Origin: Leptolyngbya sp. NIES-2104
GTDB lineage: Bacteria; Cyanobacteriota; Cyanobacteriia; Leptolyngbyales; Leptolyngbyaceae
Direction: 5' to 3'
Assembly: GCF_001485215.1 (NCBI RefSeq)
Contig: NZ_BBWW01000002.1
Location: 254,181-318,180 of the forward strand
Length of the DNA: 64,000 bases
Under the pieces are notes generated by a model, which worked only from the letters and a program-made list of their open reading frames with translations, had not been told where the DNA came from and did not search any database. Numbering within the stretch: position 1 is the stretch's first letter; each line of letters opens with the position of its first letter. Positions 17,068-26,801 of the stretch are shown in pieces. Position numbers and translations under genes: made by a program.

Positions 17068-17544
17068 TCAAGAAGACAAATCGAACAAACTGCGTTGTGT
17101 ACCTCTCACTTCTTTCGTTGTGGTTGGCTTTGACGTTGATTCGACATGAGCAGGGCGTTGATTCATGGAAGTTTTCGATTTGGCAGTTGTGTCGAGTTTG
17201 GGTTTTGCAGCTTCAGCTTTTGCTCGCTCGATTTGGCGTTGAGCTAGAACTTGCTCGTACTCGGTAATCCAATTGGGGAGACGCGATTGCACTTCACCCA
17301 ACTGAGTTTCCCGAAACATCGGAAGCAAATGAGCAACTTCATCAGGACTGTGAATTCCAGGGAGAATCAGTCGTCCATCTGGATTTTGGTCATCGGGCAG
17401 GAGCGTGAAGGTGAGAAATAGCAGCAATGGCGGGACAAACTCGTTGGCAGTCGTATCTTCAGGCTCGGCTGAAGTTGTTGGTTCTCTCGAATCATTAGCA
17501 TCTTGTTCAGTGGACAAGATCGAGTCATCTGTGGGAGAAGTCAT
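17068..17544 (-). CDS. PRTRC protein E-like
   Basis: A 158-residue protein. An acidic, disordered start (about 35 residues) is followed by FVPPLLLFLTFTLLPDDQNPDGRLILPGIHSPDEV, a beta-rich core. It then has a helix (EVQSRLPNWITEYEQVLAQ) and a lysine/serine-rich tail. PRTRC E proteins have a small beta domain ending in a helix and a charged tail, so the match is by shape more than by strong motifs. It is 17 nt upstream of the C-like gene and 15 nt downstream of the sigma factor gene. No biochemical role is known. Confidence 0.55.
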   Translation of the reverse strand: MTSPTDDSILSTEQDANDSREPTTSAEPEDTTANEFVPPLLLFLTFTLLPDDQNPDGRLILPGIHSPDEVAHLLPMFRETQLGEVQSRLPNWITEYEQVLAQRQIERAKAEAAKPKLDTTAKSKTSMNQRPAHVESTSKPTTTKEVRGTQRSLFDLSS

Positions 17545-17559
17545 AGATGTTGAAAGATC

Positions 17560-18525
17560 CTATTCATCAGGAATGTACTGTCGAAGATTTGGATTACGTT
17601 GGAGAATCTTCTTGGCTTTTGATTCAATTTGACGAATGCGTTCACGAGTTAAATTGAGAATTTGACCGATTTGTTCAAGTGTCATCGGATCACCCTCTAG
17701 CCCGAATCGTAGTCGCATTACAATTTGCTGCTTTTGGGTTAAGCCTCCAAGTGCTTGCTCGATTGTGTTGCGTAAAAGAGTTCGATCGACTAATTCTGCG
17801 GGTGTTTCACAGCCTAGTGTGTCTACTTGCTCATCAATGAAATTAATCAACGGATCATCCGAATCAGAGTTGATTGGACGATCGAGAGAATCAATCGATC
17901 GAAACGTTTCCTGTAGCTTGTGTAATTGCTCAACAGATATTTCGAGTTCAGTAGCGAATTCCTCTCGCGTTGGACTACGACTGAGGCGAATTGTTAACTG
18001 TCGATGAACTTTGTGCATCCGATACCATTTTTCATGGAGGTGAACTGGAATACGAACAGAACGCCCGTTATCCATCACCTCACGAGCAATGAACTGGCGA
18101 ACCCACCAAGTTGCATAGGTTGAGAATTTATATCCCAGCTTCGGGTTAAACTTCTCTGCGGCGCGATCGAGTCCAATACTGCCAGCTTGCATCAAGTCCA
18201 AGAAATCCTCTGTGCTGTAATGTATGCGGCGTTTCTTGATAACCGATACCACAAGGCGTAAGTTGTGCTGAATCATTTTCGACTTAGCCCGATTGCCTCG
18301 TCGTAGAGTTGCTTGAATCTCAGCAGTAGAAATTTGCAGTGCCTGAGATAACTCATCCAGCGTTGGTTCGCGATCGAGCGATTGAGCGAGAGCTTGCTTT
18401 CGAGTGACGATCGCCATCATCTGCTGAATCTGAGTGCCGTATTCTTGCTCTTCGTCGCCTGTCAGTAGCGGATATTGACCAATTTGATTCAAGTAATCTC
18501 GAATTGTGCTGAAGTTAGGAGTCAT
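17560..18525 (-). CDS. Sigma-70 family RNA polymerase sigma factor (group 2-like)
   Basis: A 321-residue sigma factor with regions 1.2 to 4.2: DYLNQIGQYPLLTGDEEQEYG (1.2), SKMIQHNLRLVVSVIKKR and FLDLMQAGSIGLDRAAEKF (2.1-2.2), then GYKFSTYATWWVRQFIARE (2.3-2.4). Region 3 is FATELEISVEQLHKLQ. Region 4.2 is MTLEQIGQILNLTRERIRQIE. The FSTYATWW core is that of primary-like sigma factors, so it should recognise -10/-35 type promoters. It sits inside the replication operon, between the clamp gene and PRTRC E, suggesting it redirects transcription towards the plasmid's own promoters. Confidence 0.93.
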   Translation of the reverse strand: MTPNFSTIRDYLNQIGQYPLLTGDEEQEYGTQIQQMMAIVTRKQALAQSLDREPTLDELSQALQISTAEIQATLRRGNRAKSKMIQHNLRLVVSVIKKRRIHYSTEDFLDLMQAGSIGLDRAAEKFNPKLGYKFSTYATWWVRQFIAREVMDNGRSVRIPVHLHEKWYRMHKVHRQLTIRLSRSPTREEFATELEISVEQLHKLQETFRSIDSLDRPINSDSDDPLINFIDEQVDTLGCETPAELVDRTLLRNTIEQALGGLTQKQQIVMRLRFGLEGDPMTLEQIGQILNLTRERIRQIESKAKKILQRNPNLRQYIPDE

Positions 18526-18545
18526 AGGACATCCAAGGATAGTTG

Positions 18546-19832
18546 CTAGATTTCGACTGGCATCAGTAGAAATGACAAACTTGGCTGATGATCAGAGCTA
18601 TCAGGTGCAGCAACCAGAAGCGGCGATTTTTCACCAACGATGTGAAGCTTGGCTTCGGTGTGATTGAGTCTTTGGATCACTCGCTGAAGGTTAGCTGCAT
18701 TGAGGTGTGTGGTCAAAGAAGCTCCATTGATTTGCCCAGAGATCGATTCGCAGTGACCACCATTGGCAGATTTGCTTTCCGTATCGAGTCCGGTTGGAGT
18801 TGCCGTAAATTTAACCACTCGTGTGTTGATGCTTGTGACCATGACTAAATGGCGATCTAAACAACCGATCAGTTGATTTTGATCAACCGTGACCGTAGTT
18901 TGTACTTGCTGTCTCAGATTGCTCAAAATGTTTCGATAGTTTGAAAATTTTCCTTCGAGTACTCGAACGGTCATGCAGTGATGTGTCGCGTTCTCACCGT
19001 AGCGAAAGCGGATAATCGACGTGGGCGATTGTTCAGATTTTTCAAGCTCGATCGCAACCGTTTCGCTGACATTGAGATCTAAAAGCTCAGAGAGTTTTAC
19101 CAGAGCATCGGCTCGAACAATGCAATCAAAATCTGGTGCTTCTTGTTCTGGTGTAGTCGTTTGATACAGACCCAGAACATGACCGTCCGCAGCGCACAAG
19201 CTGAAACAAGTTTGCTCGGATTGTTTCCATAGCTGGATTTGAACACCGTGATGGGGTGTTTGACTTTCATCTTTTGAAGCACACATCGCGATCGCTCGAA
19301 TCGCTCGTTGTAGATCTCTCGCATTCAGTTCGTAAAGCTCGACTGTGCTATCGGGTTCAGGCAGCTTTGGATAATGAGTCGCAGGTTTAGCGGGAATTTC
19401 GCTTTGCGCGATCGCGCTGAGTAATCGAAGCTGAGATACTCCAGGCACAACTTCCAGAGTGATCGCTGTTTTTGGCATTTTCTCGATCAAGTTGGCAAAC
19501 TGTAGTGGAGGAACGAGCAATTTGCCCGACTGCACGACGTTTGCAGGCAAACACACCCGCATTCCCATTTTGAGGTCAAATCCTTGCAAGAAGAGCTGCT
19601 GAGTGTCAGAGCAAGCTTCGATAACGAGGTATTTAAGTTCTGGATTCGTGCCCTGAGCCGGAACTGTTTTCACAACAAGCTGTGTTAGCTCTGAAAGGGT
19701 TGCTTGCTGTACCGTTGCAAGCCGTCCTTCGAGAGACGCTGATTGAGCTTCAACAAGAGGCGTTTCTGCTGCGACTGGTTTAGTTTTAGCAGTCGTTGAT
19801 TTAGTTGATTTGCGCTTCGTCGATTGAGTCAT
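18546..19832 (-). CDS. dnaN: DNA polymerase III beta sliding clamp homologue
   Basis: A 428-residue protein. A 40-residue lysine/threonine-rich tail (STKRKSTKSTTAKTK) precedes three clamp domains. The domain starts are LATVQQATLSELTQLVVKTV, LNARDLQRAIRAIAMCASKDES and the third around VTVDQNQLIGCLDRHLVMV. The C-terminus LSFLLMPVEI matches the conserved MPxxL end. The protein forms the ring that holds polymerase on DNA. Its ATG overlaps the primase stop by 4 nt. The low general similarity to a housekeeping clamp and the N-terminal tail suggest a plasmid-specific clamp that loads by the delta, delta-prime and DnaX coded in this window. Confidence 0.88.
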   Translation of the reverse strand: MTQSTKRKSTKSTTAKTKPVAAETPLVEAQSASLEGRLATVQQATLSELTQLVVKTVPAQGTNPELKYLVIEACSDTQQLFLQGFDLKMGMRVCLPANVVQSGKLLVPPLQFANLIEKMPKTAITLEVVPGVSQLRLLSAIAQSEIPAKPATHYPKLPEPDSTVELYELNARDLQRAIRAIAMCASKDESQTPHHGVQIQLWKQSEQTCFSLCAADGHVLGLYQTTTPEQEAPDFDCIVRADALVKLSELLDLNVSETVAIELEKSEQSPTSIIRFRYGENATHHCMTVRVLEGKFSNYRNILSNLRQQVQTTVTVDQNQLIGCLDRHLVMVTSINTRVVKFTATPTGLDTESKSANGGHCESISGQINGASLTTHLNAANLQRVIQRLNHTEAKLHIVGEKSPLLVAAPDSSDHQPSLSFLLMPVEI

Positions 19833-20926
19833 GAGAATCTTCCTCGGTATAATGAATATGAGAAACGAACGGCTTGTTGAACTTGTCGATCGCAGCCTGC
19901 ATCACCGAGATGTCGATGAATTGCAGGCATTGAATATCGAATCGAAACGTTGTGAGACTGGCTATTGAGAATGCGCTGAATCCGCGCTGCGTCTAGCCCT
20001 AATTGCTGCCCGACGGTTTGACAGAATATGTCAGCCGATGGAGCTAAACAGTAGGGGTAGTTTTGTAGCCAGTTCTCCCAGCCGAAAACTTCTCGTGCGA
20101 TCGTGCAAAGCGTATCACTTCGCTGTCCAACTGGAATTTCGTTCAATTGTTGGAGTAAAAATCTTACTCGCTGACAGACTAGATGTTCGATCGCGATTGG
20201 ACGATCGGTAGATGATACGGAGCTAGTTGAAGGTGCGATCGCCTTCAACAGCGAGGCTCCCGTTGGTTGAGTTCGAGCAAAGATGCTAATGCTGTCGAGT
20301 GATTCGATTTGAATCGGCATGACTCTCTGAATCGATTGATATTGCCCACTTTTTCCTTGAGTCGGTGCTAATACAATAATTTTTCCTTCACCGATTAGCT
20401 CACCTGCTTGAAAGCCTTCTGGTTGAAAAGCAAAGTTAGAGAAATCGGGCAATGGATTGCAGCGCACTCCAAGATGCCACCCTTGGCTTTGGCTGATTTC
20501 GATAAAGGTAGATTTGAGACAAGGTGCAAACTCCAGGTAAGCTTGCAGAATTGTCCAACAGTCTTCGATCGACTGAAATCGATGCACATCGAAATCAAGC
20601 CAAACCGTATTATTCCATCCTCCCATTGTGGCAATCCCGGTTCTCCAGTCGCAGAACCATCGTTTGATTTTGCTGGAACTCGGTAGGCGATGCTGAAAGT
20701 CCTGATGTTTGATGAGGCACGGCTGTCCATTGAAATTGAGATAGGAAGGATTTTTTCCAGTGAACCGGGGAAGTGGTTCAGTGTTTGGGATGATTGGCAG
20801 TTTTGGATACTGGTGCGGATCTTGGTAGGGTGCGATCGGGAGCGGCGGATAACCGTGATCGAGCAGCCATACAATCGTGTCGTTGATACTGAGGTTAGGA
20901 CTATAGCGATCGCCAGAATAAGACAT
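19829..20926 (-). CDS. Prim-pol type primase/polymerase
   Basis: A 365-residue archaeo-eukaryotic primase-like protein. The catalytic pair VWLDFDVHRF (D-x-D) is followed by the second motif SQSQGWHLGV (S-x-x-H-like) and GELIGEGKIIVLAPTQG, the third motif zone. An earlier KIKRWFCDWRTGIATMGGW matches the substrate-binding start of bifunctional prim-pol domains. The C-terminal 150 residues are helical (HLVCQRVRFLLQQLNEIPVGQRSDTL), probably a primase C-terminal domain. It should make primers for plasmid replication. It starts 15 nt after the methylase-helicase gene and overlaps the clamp gene. Confidence 0.85.
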   Translation of the reverse strand: MSYSGDRYSPNLSINDTIVWLLDHGYPPLPIAPYQDPHQYPKLPIIPNTEPLPRFTGKNPSYLNFNGQPCLIKHQDFQHRLPSSSKIKRWFCDWRTGIATMGGWNNTVWLDFDVHRFQSIEDCWTILQAYLEFAPCLKSTFIEISQSQGWHLGVRCNPLPDFSNFAFQPEGFQAGELIGEGKIIVLAPTQGKSGQYQSIQRVMPIQIESLDSISIFARTQPTGASLLKAIAPSTSSVSSTDRPIAIEHLVCQRVRFLLQQLNEIPVGQRSDTLCTIAREVFGWENWLQNYPYCLAPSADIFCQTVGQQLGLDAARIQRILNSQSHNVSIRYSMPAIHRHLGDAGCDRQVQQAVRFSYSLYRGRFS

Positions 20927-20941
20927 GAATTTGAATGTGAA

Positions 20942-23900
20942 CTAAGCAGCCAGAGCAACTGCATCCATTTGAGCCTCGGTCATTAGTCCCAAAGCCTCAT
21001 TCAGTTGCTCTTGTCGTTCGAGAGCTGCTTTGAGAGCATCAGTTTTCTCGAAGGACTGACCATACAACGGACGGATTTGTTCAAGTTCTGCGGTTAGCGT
21101 TTCTAAACTCTGACGGCAGTTTTGAATGAATTTTGCAATTTGATCCGGACAATGCTCCAAGGCGCTGAGTGTTCCTTTTGCGGTTTCTCGAACTTCGGTT
21201 TCATAGCTGCGTTCTCCTTGCAGGCGTAAGATAGTAGTCTGAAAGATAGGTTCATGCTCAATCCACAGTTCAAATCCTGCAAACGTCCCGCTCGCTTGTT
21301 TAGCAGCACGTCTACTGTGAACTAGATCGGTTGCAATATCTTGTAAGGCTTGAGCAGCTTCGCTCCGTTTAGTGTAGGGAATCTCGGAATGATTGAGCAT
21401 CAGTTGAAAAGCTTCTCCTTGCGTTGGAATCAGTGCTTGTGCATCGTGTTGGTAAGCATTGAGGGCTTGTTGAACGCTCTCGATTTGGTGAGGTAATTGA
21501 TCGAGTTGTTGAGCGATCGCAATTTGTGTTCCTTGCCAATCTTGCTCTTCGATCAATAATTTTTGAATTTGATTGTCCAACTCTACTTTTTCTAGCAATC
21601 GTCGATCTCCGGTTGCAGTTGCCATTAGCAAGCTAAAGTCGAGTGTCGTTTCGTCAATGTCCTCGATCGTTCTGATGGAATCATCAGTCTGATACAGTCC
21701 TTCCTCGATAAACCGAGCTTTACGAACATTGACTTCGTACAGATACGAATCCGGTGAGAGTCCTTGAATCTGTTTATTCTCCTCATTCTGGTACGGTTTA
21801 CCTGTCGTGACGTAGGAAACGATTTCGACCTCTGAGTGCATATTGCCAGGTCGGAGAATGCGCCCGTCTCGCTGCCAACGCTCGGTCGGGCGAAGGGGGC
21901 AATCCAAATGCCGCAATACCTTGAGGCGATCAGGAATTTGGGTTCCGGCTCCGATCGTCGGTGTACTGCCGCAAAGAATTCTCACATCACCTTGTCGCAC
22001 CCGTCGGAAGAGTTGAGCTTTCTGCTCGTCGGTTGTAGCATCCTGAGCAAAGGCAAGTTCGTGTTCTGGAATGCCACGATCGATTAAACGACGCTTCAGA
22101 TACGGATGAATAAACCCGTGACCAATATCGACAAACAGCAATTGAGTACATCGCTCTGTCTGTGTTTCGACCCAGGTTTGATAAGTATCTTCAATGAATT
22201 GCTCCAACTTGCTGTGTTCGTTTGCCAAGGCTGCAATTTCAGCATCATCTAGAAATTGGCGTAACACTGAGCTTGGTAAACAGCGCAGATCAATGACACC
22301 TTGTTTGACGTGAGTGGTAATCAATGGGTAATTATCCGTTTTGGATCGCCGCCCTTGAAGTTTTTTCGCTCGTGCTGCAATGTAATCGAAAAACTTCAGT
22401 TGTGCTGCTGTTGCGGGAATTTCAGCCGTTTGATAATTGGGCTTCGGCTTTTCAATATCGAGTTGTGACTCAGTAACAATGTCTGCGACTAATAGCCAAA
22501 GTTCTCGAAACTCTGGCAGGTTTGACCAACTGGATAAGCGCGTCTTGATCTCAAGTGTTGTTGCTGCGGTAATCTCCGCAGAAACTTTTGGTTCAGCAAA
22601 CGTTGAGATAAATGAGTCAAAGTGGCGAATCCCTCTAGCTTCAAGAACTTGAGGGCAGAGATAAACCAAGTTCACCCAACTTTGTCCGAGTGTGTTCTGA
22701 ATTGGTGTTGCCGTTAGAAGAACTAGACCTTTATCGCGTCCGTGTAGTTGAGCTAAATACTGGGTTTTGTAGTAGAGATCTAAAGCGCGATCGGAGTTAG
22801 AAGATGAAATGCCTAACACGCCCTGCATCTGTGTTTCAGTTGCCAAGCCTAAATAGTCCTGGCTTTCATCGACGAGTAGCAGATCAATGCCTAAATCTTC
22901 CCAATAAACAGTATTGTCGCGTTGGACTGAATCGATGTGTTCTCGAATTTTCTCTTCTGTGCGATCGACCTTTTTCTCTAACTGTTTTGCTGCTCGTTTC
23001 CCACTACGCTTGCGTTTGTAATTCTCACTGCGAACACGATCAGTTTCATTCGCAATAATTGAATCGATTGTTTCGGTTCGCAGTTTCAACATTTTGAATG
23101 CCGTTTGCGACATCACAATAAAATCCCATTCTCCGGTTGCAGCACGAGAAACGAGTTCTTGACGCTTTTTAGCAGAATCAAGATCGCGGGTTGAGATGGT
23201 GAGAATTCGCAATCCTGGATAGATTTGTGCGGCTTCTGCTGCTTGTTGAAGAACGAGATGATCTTTAACCACTAAAGCAGGCTTACTGCATTGGTAGTGA
23301 TGGCGCATTTCTTGGGCAGCAACGATCGCGATCGCAGTCTTCCCGGAGCCTGTCGGATACTGAATCAGCGTGTTTCCGCTACTAATAATTCGCCAAATCG
23401 CATTCAGTTGATAAGCCCGTTTCGGATTGTAGAGACGATCGAGCCAAGTTGCTGACACGCCTTGTAGCTTGCCTTTAAGATGAGTGCCGTCATATTGTCG
23501 CCGCCGCAAACAATTGAAGTCGCGATTGTAGATGTCAACGAGTCGTGTCGCTCGCTTCCAGTCTTGCCAAATCCAGCGCTTGAAGAGTTCTTTTAGTCGT
23601 TCTTGCTTTAACAATGCGCGTCGAGTTTCATCGCGATTTTTGACTCGCGTATCTTTGTCGATCGTGTCATACACCACAGGCAGTTTCTGATTCAGAGCAA
23701 GCTCAACCAAGCGAATCGCAGAAACACGGCTCGTTCCATACTGAGAAGAAATTAAGGTGCTGTCAGCGCCACGATATTCCACTTTCCAATGGGCACTGTG
23801 AATTGAATGAGTGACGTTCAGCAGCTTGGATAGACTTGATCCCTGAATTCCTAGAGTTTCGCGAATGAAGTCTTCGACTACATCGCCTGGAATCCACGGA

Positions 23901-25864
23901 GAACCAAGACGAGCGTAAATTTGTCCTGCTTTCAGAGGTTTTGGCTGTACCTGCTTAAGTGCCTCAACATTAATCAAGTAACCTGGAGATTGTTGTGCTG
24001 CCTTATCTGCTTGCTCCAATTTGAGACGAACGTTACCACTTAAATACTCTTCGGCAGTAATCCATCGATCAAGATCGAGATCACGGAAAATGAGCGGTGT
24101 CGTTCCCGACTGCTGAAGTTCTCCAACAATATCGGCTTCTGATTTACGATACAACTCACTCATGTACGCCAAATCAACGGCTCCGCGATCGGCAAGTGAG
24201 TGAACTAGAGCTTCGGTTGCCGTCTTCACTTCGTCGATCGCAGGCACTCGAACCAAGGTGCGCTTGAAGAATAAATCTGCTTTCTCGGTTTCTTCTGGAC
24301 GATCTGGATTCCAGACTTCCAAAGCCAGCAATAGCGGATACTCTGGATCATTTCCGAACGCAAGTTCATTGCCCTGAGAATGTAGCCAGCCGTACTGCGT
24401 GATAAATTCGTCGTAGCGTTGGTTAAGAACCAGTTGGGCTTGTTCGAGTTCGCGGTCGTCATCCGACTCCCATTGAATATTTAGCACTTGTCTTACTGCG
24501 TCGCGAATTTGAATCAGCCACCACAGCCGCCTACGTTTCATCCCTTTCGCTTCAACACGATGAAGTTGCCCGTCACGACATTGATGAGGTTGATCTCGAT
24601 ACCAAATATACGCGAACGGTTTGACAGATGATTGCAGTTCTGGCGGAATCGGTAAGCAATCTCGCGCGTCTGAGCTAACTGAAACTTGGACAGGGCGCGA
24701 TCGATAGATACTTTCTGGCAGATCCCGCAGGGCTTGACTTAAAACTTTTGGTAAATTCGAGTGAGTTGGTTGGAGTGAGAGTCGAGGGCTGGCGTAGAGT
24801 TTATCGATTGCGAGTTCACCCAGTAGATGGTGCGGGTGAGTTTGAAAATAGCGATTCAGTAAAAGCGGCTCTTGTGTTTCTGGATTGATGATGGGACTTT
24901 CGACTAAATCAACCCATTCTTCAGCGTTTCCGGCTTCTCCAGACTCTAAGATTTGGAAAAAGAGCAGATCAGCCGGTGCATCTGTATGGCTGAAACTGCG
25001 AAAGGCAGTCATCGGTAATTTAAAGGCTCCTAGCAGCCGCACCAAACTGCTAATTCGTTCACGAAACGCCTGTCCGCGTTTAGATTGCAGCGTTCCAACG
25101 GAGGTCAGAACGGCGATGATTCCACCAGGGCGAACAGCCTGAATCGATCGTGCCAAACAATAGTTGTGCAACCCATCGAGTGACCAATTCACAAACTGTG
25201 GATCGTAGGGCGTAACTTCTGAGTAAGGAACGTTGCCGATACATCCATCGAAATGATTAACGGCGAGTCGAGTGCGCTCTAATGCTTGAAGGTAAACATT
25301 TGTTTCTGGATAAAGCATCTGGCAAATGCTGCCACTGATCGAATCAATTTCAACCCCTGTCCAACGACACGACCAATCGACGGGTGTAAGTCCAATGAAC
25401 AAACCTGTGCCAACAGTCGGTTCTAGCCACTCTCCACCATCACAGCCGAGCCGCGTTAGTCCTTCATAAATGCACTGAGCGATCGCAGGTGGCGTATAGT
25501 AAGCGGTCGTCATCGTTCCTCGCATTCGATCGAACTCTTCGGGAGACAGTAGCTCTCTTAACTCAGCCGCCAGCTTCGCCCATTCTGATTTCGGTGGGTC
25601 AACAAAGAGATCCGCACTCAGTCCAGCGCCTAGATGAAGACATAGACGCATTTGTTCGTCGATCGAAGCGGGGCGATTTTCGGCTTGCAGTTGCTTTAAG
25701 TGTTGAATCGCTTCGATGCTATCCTTAACTTTCTGGCGCTGAGAGCGAGTGGTTGAGAGTTCCCTTAGTAACCGATCCTGTGGAATGCAGGTAGCAGATT
25801 GCAGCGATCGCCCAGTTGGGCTACTAATGTCATTCGTTTGAATCCAAGTGAATAAGTCTGTCAT
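20942..25864 (-). CDS. N6-adenine methylase-like and SF2/SNF2 helicase fusion
   Basis: A 1,640-residue protein from ATG 25864. Residues about 120-330 are a class I methylase-like domain: TTAYYTPPAIAQCIY, SAM loop LEPTVGTGLFIGL, and IGNVPYSEV in place of the N/DPPY box. A superfamily 2 helicase follows: Walker A YPTGSGKT near residue 838, DESQD near 998, LLTATPIQN near 1058, and a C-terminal lobe with IGAGTQIPDRL and RDGRILRPG near 1331. The last 250 residues are coiled-coil. Similar methylase-helicase giants occur in plasmids and phages (for example DarB-like). It may unwind or remodel DNA and bind or modify it. Motif IV is atypical, so methylation is uncertain. Confidence 0.88.
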   Translation of the reverse strand: MTDLFTWIQTNDISSPTGRSLQSATCIPQDRLLRELSTTRSQRQKVKDSIEAIQHLKQLQAENRPASIDEQMRLCLHLGAGLSADLFVDPPKSEWAKLAAELRELLSPEEFDRMRGTMTTAYYTPPAIAQCIYEGLTRLGCDGGEWLEPTVGTGLFIGLTPVDWSCRWTGVEIDSISGSICQMLYPETNVYLQALERTRLAVNHFDGCIGNVPYSEVTPYDPQFVNWSLDGLHNYCLARSIQAVRPGGIIAVLTSVGTLQSKRGQAFRERISSLVRLLGAFKLPMTAFRSFSHTDAPADLLFFQILESGEAGNAEEWVDLVESPIINPETQEPLLLNRYFQTHPHHLLGELAIDKLYASPRLSLQPTHSNLPKVLSQALRDLPESIYRSRPVQVSVSSDARDCLPIPPELQSSVKPFAYIWYRDQPHQCRDGQLHRVEAKGMKRRRLWWLIQIRDAVRQVLNIQWESDDDRELEQAQLVLNQRYDEFITQYGWLHSQGNELAFGNDPEYPLLLALEVWNPDRPEETEKADLFFKRTLVRVPAIDEVKTATEALVHSLADRGAVDLAYMSELYRKSEADIVGELQQSGTTPLIFRDLDLDRWITAEEYLSGNVRLKLEQADKAAQQSPGYLINVEALKQVQPKPLKAGQIYARLGSPWIPGDVVEDFIRETLGIQGSSLSKLLNVTHSIHSAHWKVEYRGADSTLISSQYGTSRVSAIRLVELALNQKLPVVYDTIDKDTRVKNRDETRRALLKQERLKELFKRWIWQDWKRATRLVDIYNRDFNCLRRRQYDGTHLKGKLQGVSATWLDRLYNPKRAYQLNAIWRIISSGNTLIQYPTGSGKTAIAIVAAQEMRHHYQCSKPALVVKDHLVLQQAAEAAQIYPGLRILTISTRDLDSAKKRQELVSRAATGEWDFIVMSQTAFKMLKLRTETIDSIIANETDRVRSENYKRKRSGKRAAKQLEKKVDRTEEKIREHIDSVQRDNTVYWEDLGIDLLLVDESQDYLGLATETQMQGVLGISSSNSDRALDLYYKTQYLAQLHGRDKGLVLLTATPIQNTLGQSWVNLVYLCPQVLEARGIRHFDSFISTFAEPKVSAEITAATTLEIKTRLSSWSNLPEFRELWLLVADIVTESQLDIEKPKPNYQTAEIPATAAQLKFFDYIAARAKKLQGRRSKTDNYPLITTHVKQGVIDLRCLPSSVLRQFLDDAEIAALANEHSKLEQFIEDTYQTWVETQTERCTQLLFVDIGHGFIHPYLKRRLIDRGIPEHELAFAQDATTDEQKAQLFRRVRQGDVRILCGSTPTIGAGTQIPDRLKVLRHLDCPLRPTERWQRDGRILRPGNMHSEVEIVSYVTTGKPYQNEENKQIQGLSPDSYLYEVNVRKARFIEEGLYQTDDSIRTIEDIDETTLDFSLLMATATGDRRLLEKVELDNQIQKLLIEEQDWQGTQIAIAQQLDQLPHQIESVQQALNAYQHDAQALIPTQGEAFQLMLNHSEIPYTKRSEAAQALQDIATDLVHSRRAAKQASGTFAGFELWIEHEPIFQTTILRLQGERSYETEVRETAKGTLSALEHCPDQIAKFIQNCRQSLETLTAELEQIRPLYGQSFEKTDALKAALERQEQLNEALGLMTEAQMDAVALAA

Positions 25865-25961
25865 AATTTGTAGGAGAATAACGAACAAAAGAAAAAAGAC
25901 TGACCGAAGTCAGCCTTGAGTGAGTTGGAATTTCGTTAGCACTTGCTGTAATTGCGATTGA

Positions 25962-26801
25962 TTACTCGATCGCAGCGGTCACCAACTCTGAAGAGCCGTT
26001 TTGCGCTAGAAGTTGATCGGCTTGTTGGCTCAGTTGAGCTTGCAATTTCTGCCGTACCACTTCTGGGTCAAACGAGGATTTCACCTTTGGTCGGTAGTCC
26101 GGCACATTCGGGAGTTGCCCGCGTCCGTGCAGCGTATCTGCATGATCAAGATGAACTTGATTGGCAGCACGTTCTTGATACTGGTCAAGCTGCTCTTGAT
26201 TGATCGCCAGCAGGTAAGTTCGCATCAAATTACAGCGTTCTTGATCAGTCAGCTTGTGGGTCGTTGGAGGTTGTCCTGAACCGACTCGATAACTTGTCTT
26301 CGCTCGATCGATGACACAGGCAGCACCGAGCGATACTTCTTTATCGTGACGTGCGATCGCATCTTTGAGAATCTTCTGAATCCGCTTCTTCAGAACTTTG
26401 GGAGCATTCGCAGCTTGGCTTTCAAGGATATCTTCTCGACTTTCGAGTTGCGAGAGATACTGTTCCTCGAATACCTCAGACACGCCTTCCCAAGCTGGTG
26501 CGAAGATGTCTTCCCACAGCCGTTGTTGCTCATATTCTGGATAGAGAGACTTTCCAGTGTAGAGATCTTTGCGTCCGCGTGTGCCTGGAATTTCGTAGTC
26601 TACTAAATCTCCATTTTGTAGATGCAGCCAGAACAAGCGACGACGAGTGTAACGCCAGACGAGAGTTCGGAAGCCGTAGCAGAGCGATCGATACTCACCG
26701 TAAAGTGCGTTCAACTGATTGACGGCTTTGACCGACACACCATGAGTTGGATCAAGTGCAAGCTTTCTGGCAAGCTCTTTGGAATTGCAATAATACGACA
26801 T
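25962..26801 (-). CDS. Conserved protein of unknown function, first gene of the replication operon
   Basis: A 279-residue protein with AAGGAG about 9 nt before ATG 26801. It begins MSYYCNSKELARKLALDPTHG, then a basic aromatic stretch (YRSLCYGFRTLVWRYTRRRLFWLHL) and a helical, charged remainder (KRIQKILKDAIARHDKEV). No catalytic motif is visible. It lies 97 nt upstream of the methylase-helicase gene on the same strand, so it likely opens the 12-gene operon. The basic composition would suit nucleic acid binding. I do not recognise the family. Confidence 0.75.
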   Translation of the reverse strand: MSYYCNSKELARKLALDPTHGVSVKAVNQLNALYGEYRSLCYGFRTLVWRYTRRRLFWLHLQNGDLVDYEIPGTRGRKDLYTGKSLYPEYEQQRLWEDIFAPAWEGVSEVFEEQYLSQLESREDILESQAANAPKVLKKRIQKILKDAIARHDKEVSLGAACVIDRAKTSYRVGSGQPPTTHKLTDQERCNLMRTYLLAINQEQLDQYQERAANQVHLDHADTLHGRGQLPNVPDYRPKVKSSFDPEVVRQKLQAQLSQQADQLLAQNGSSELVTAAIE

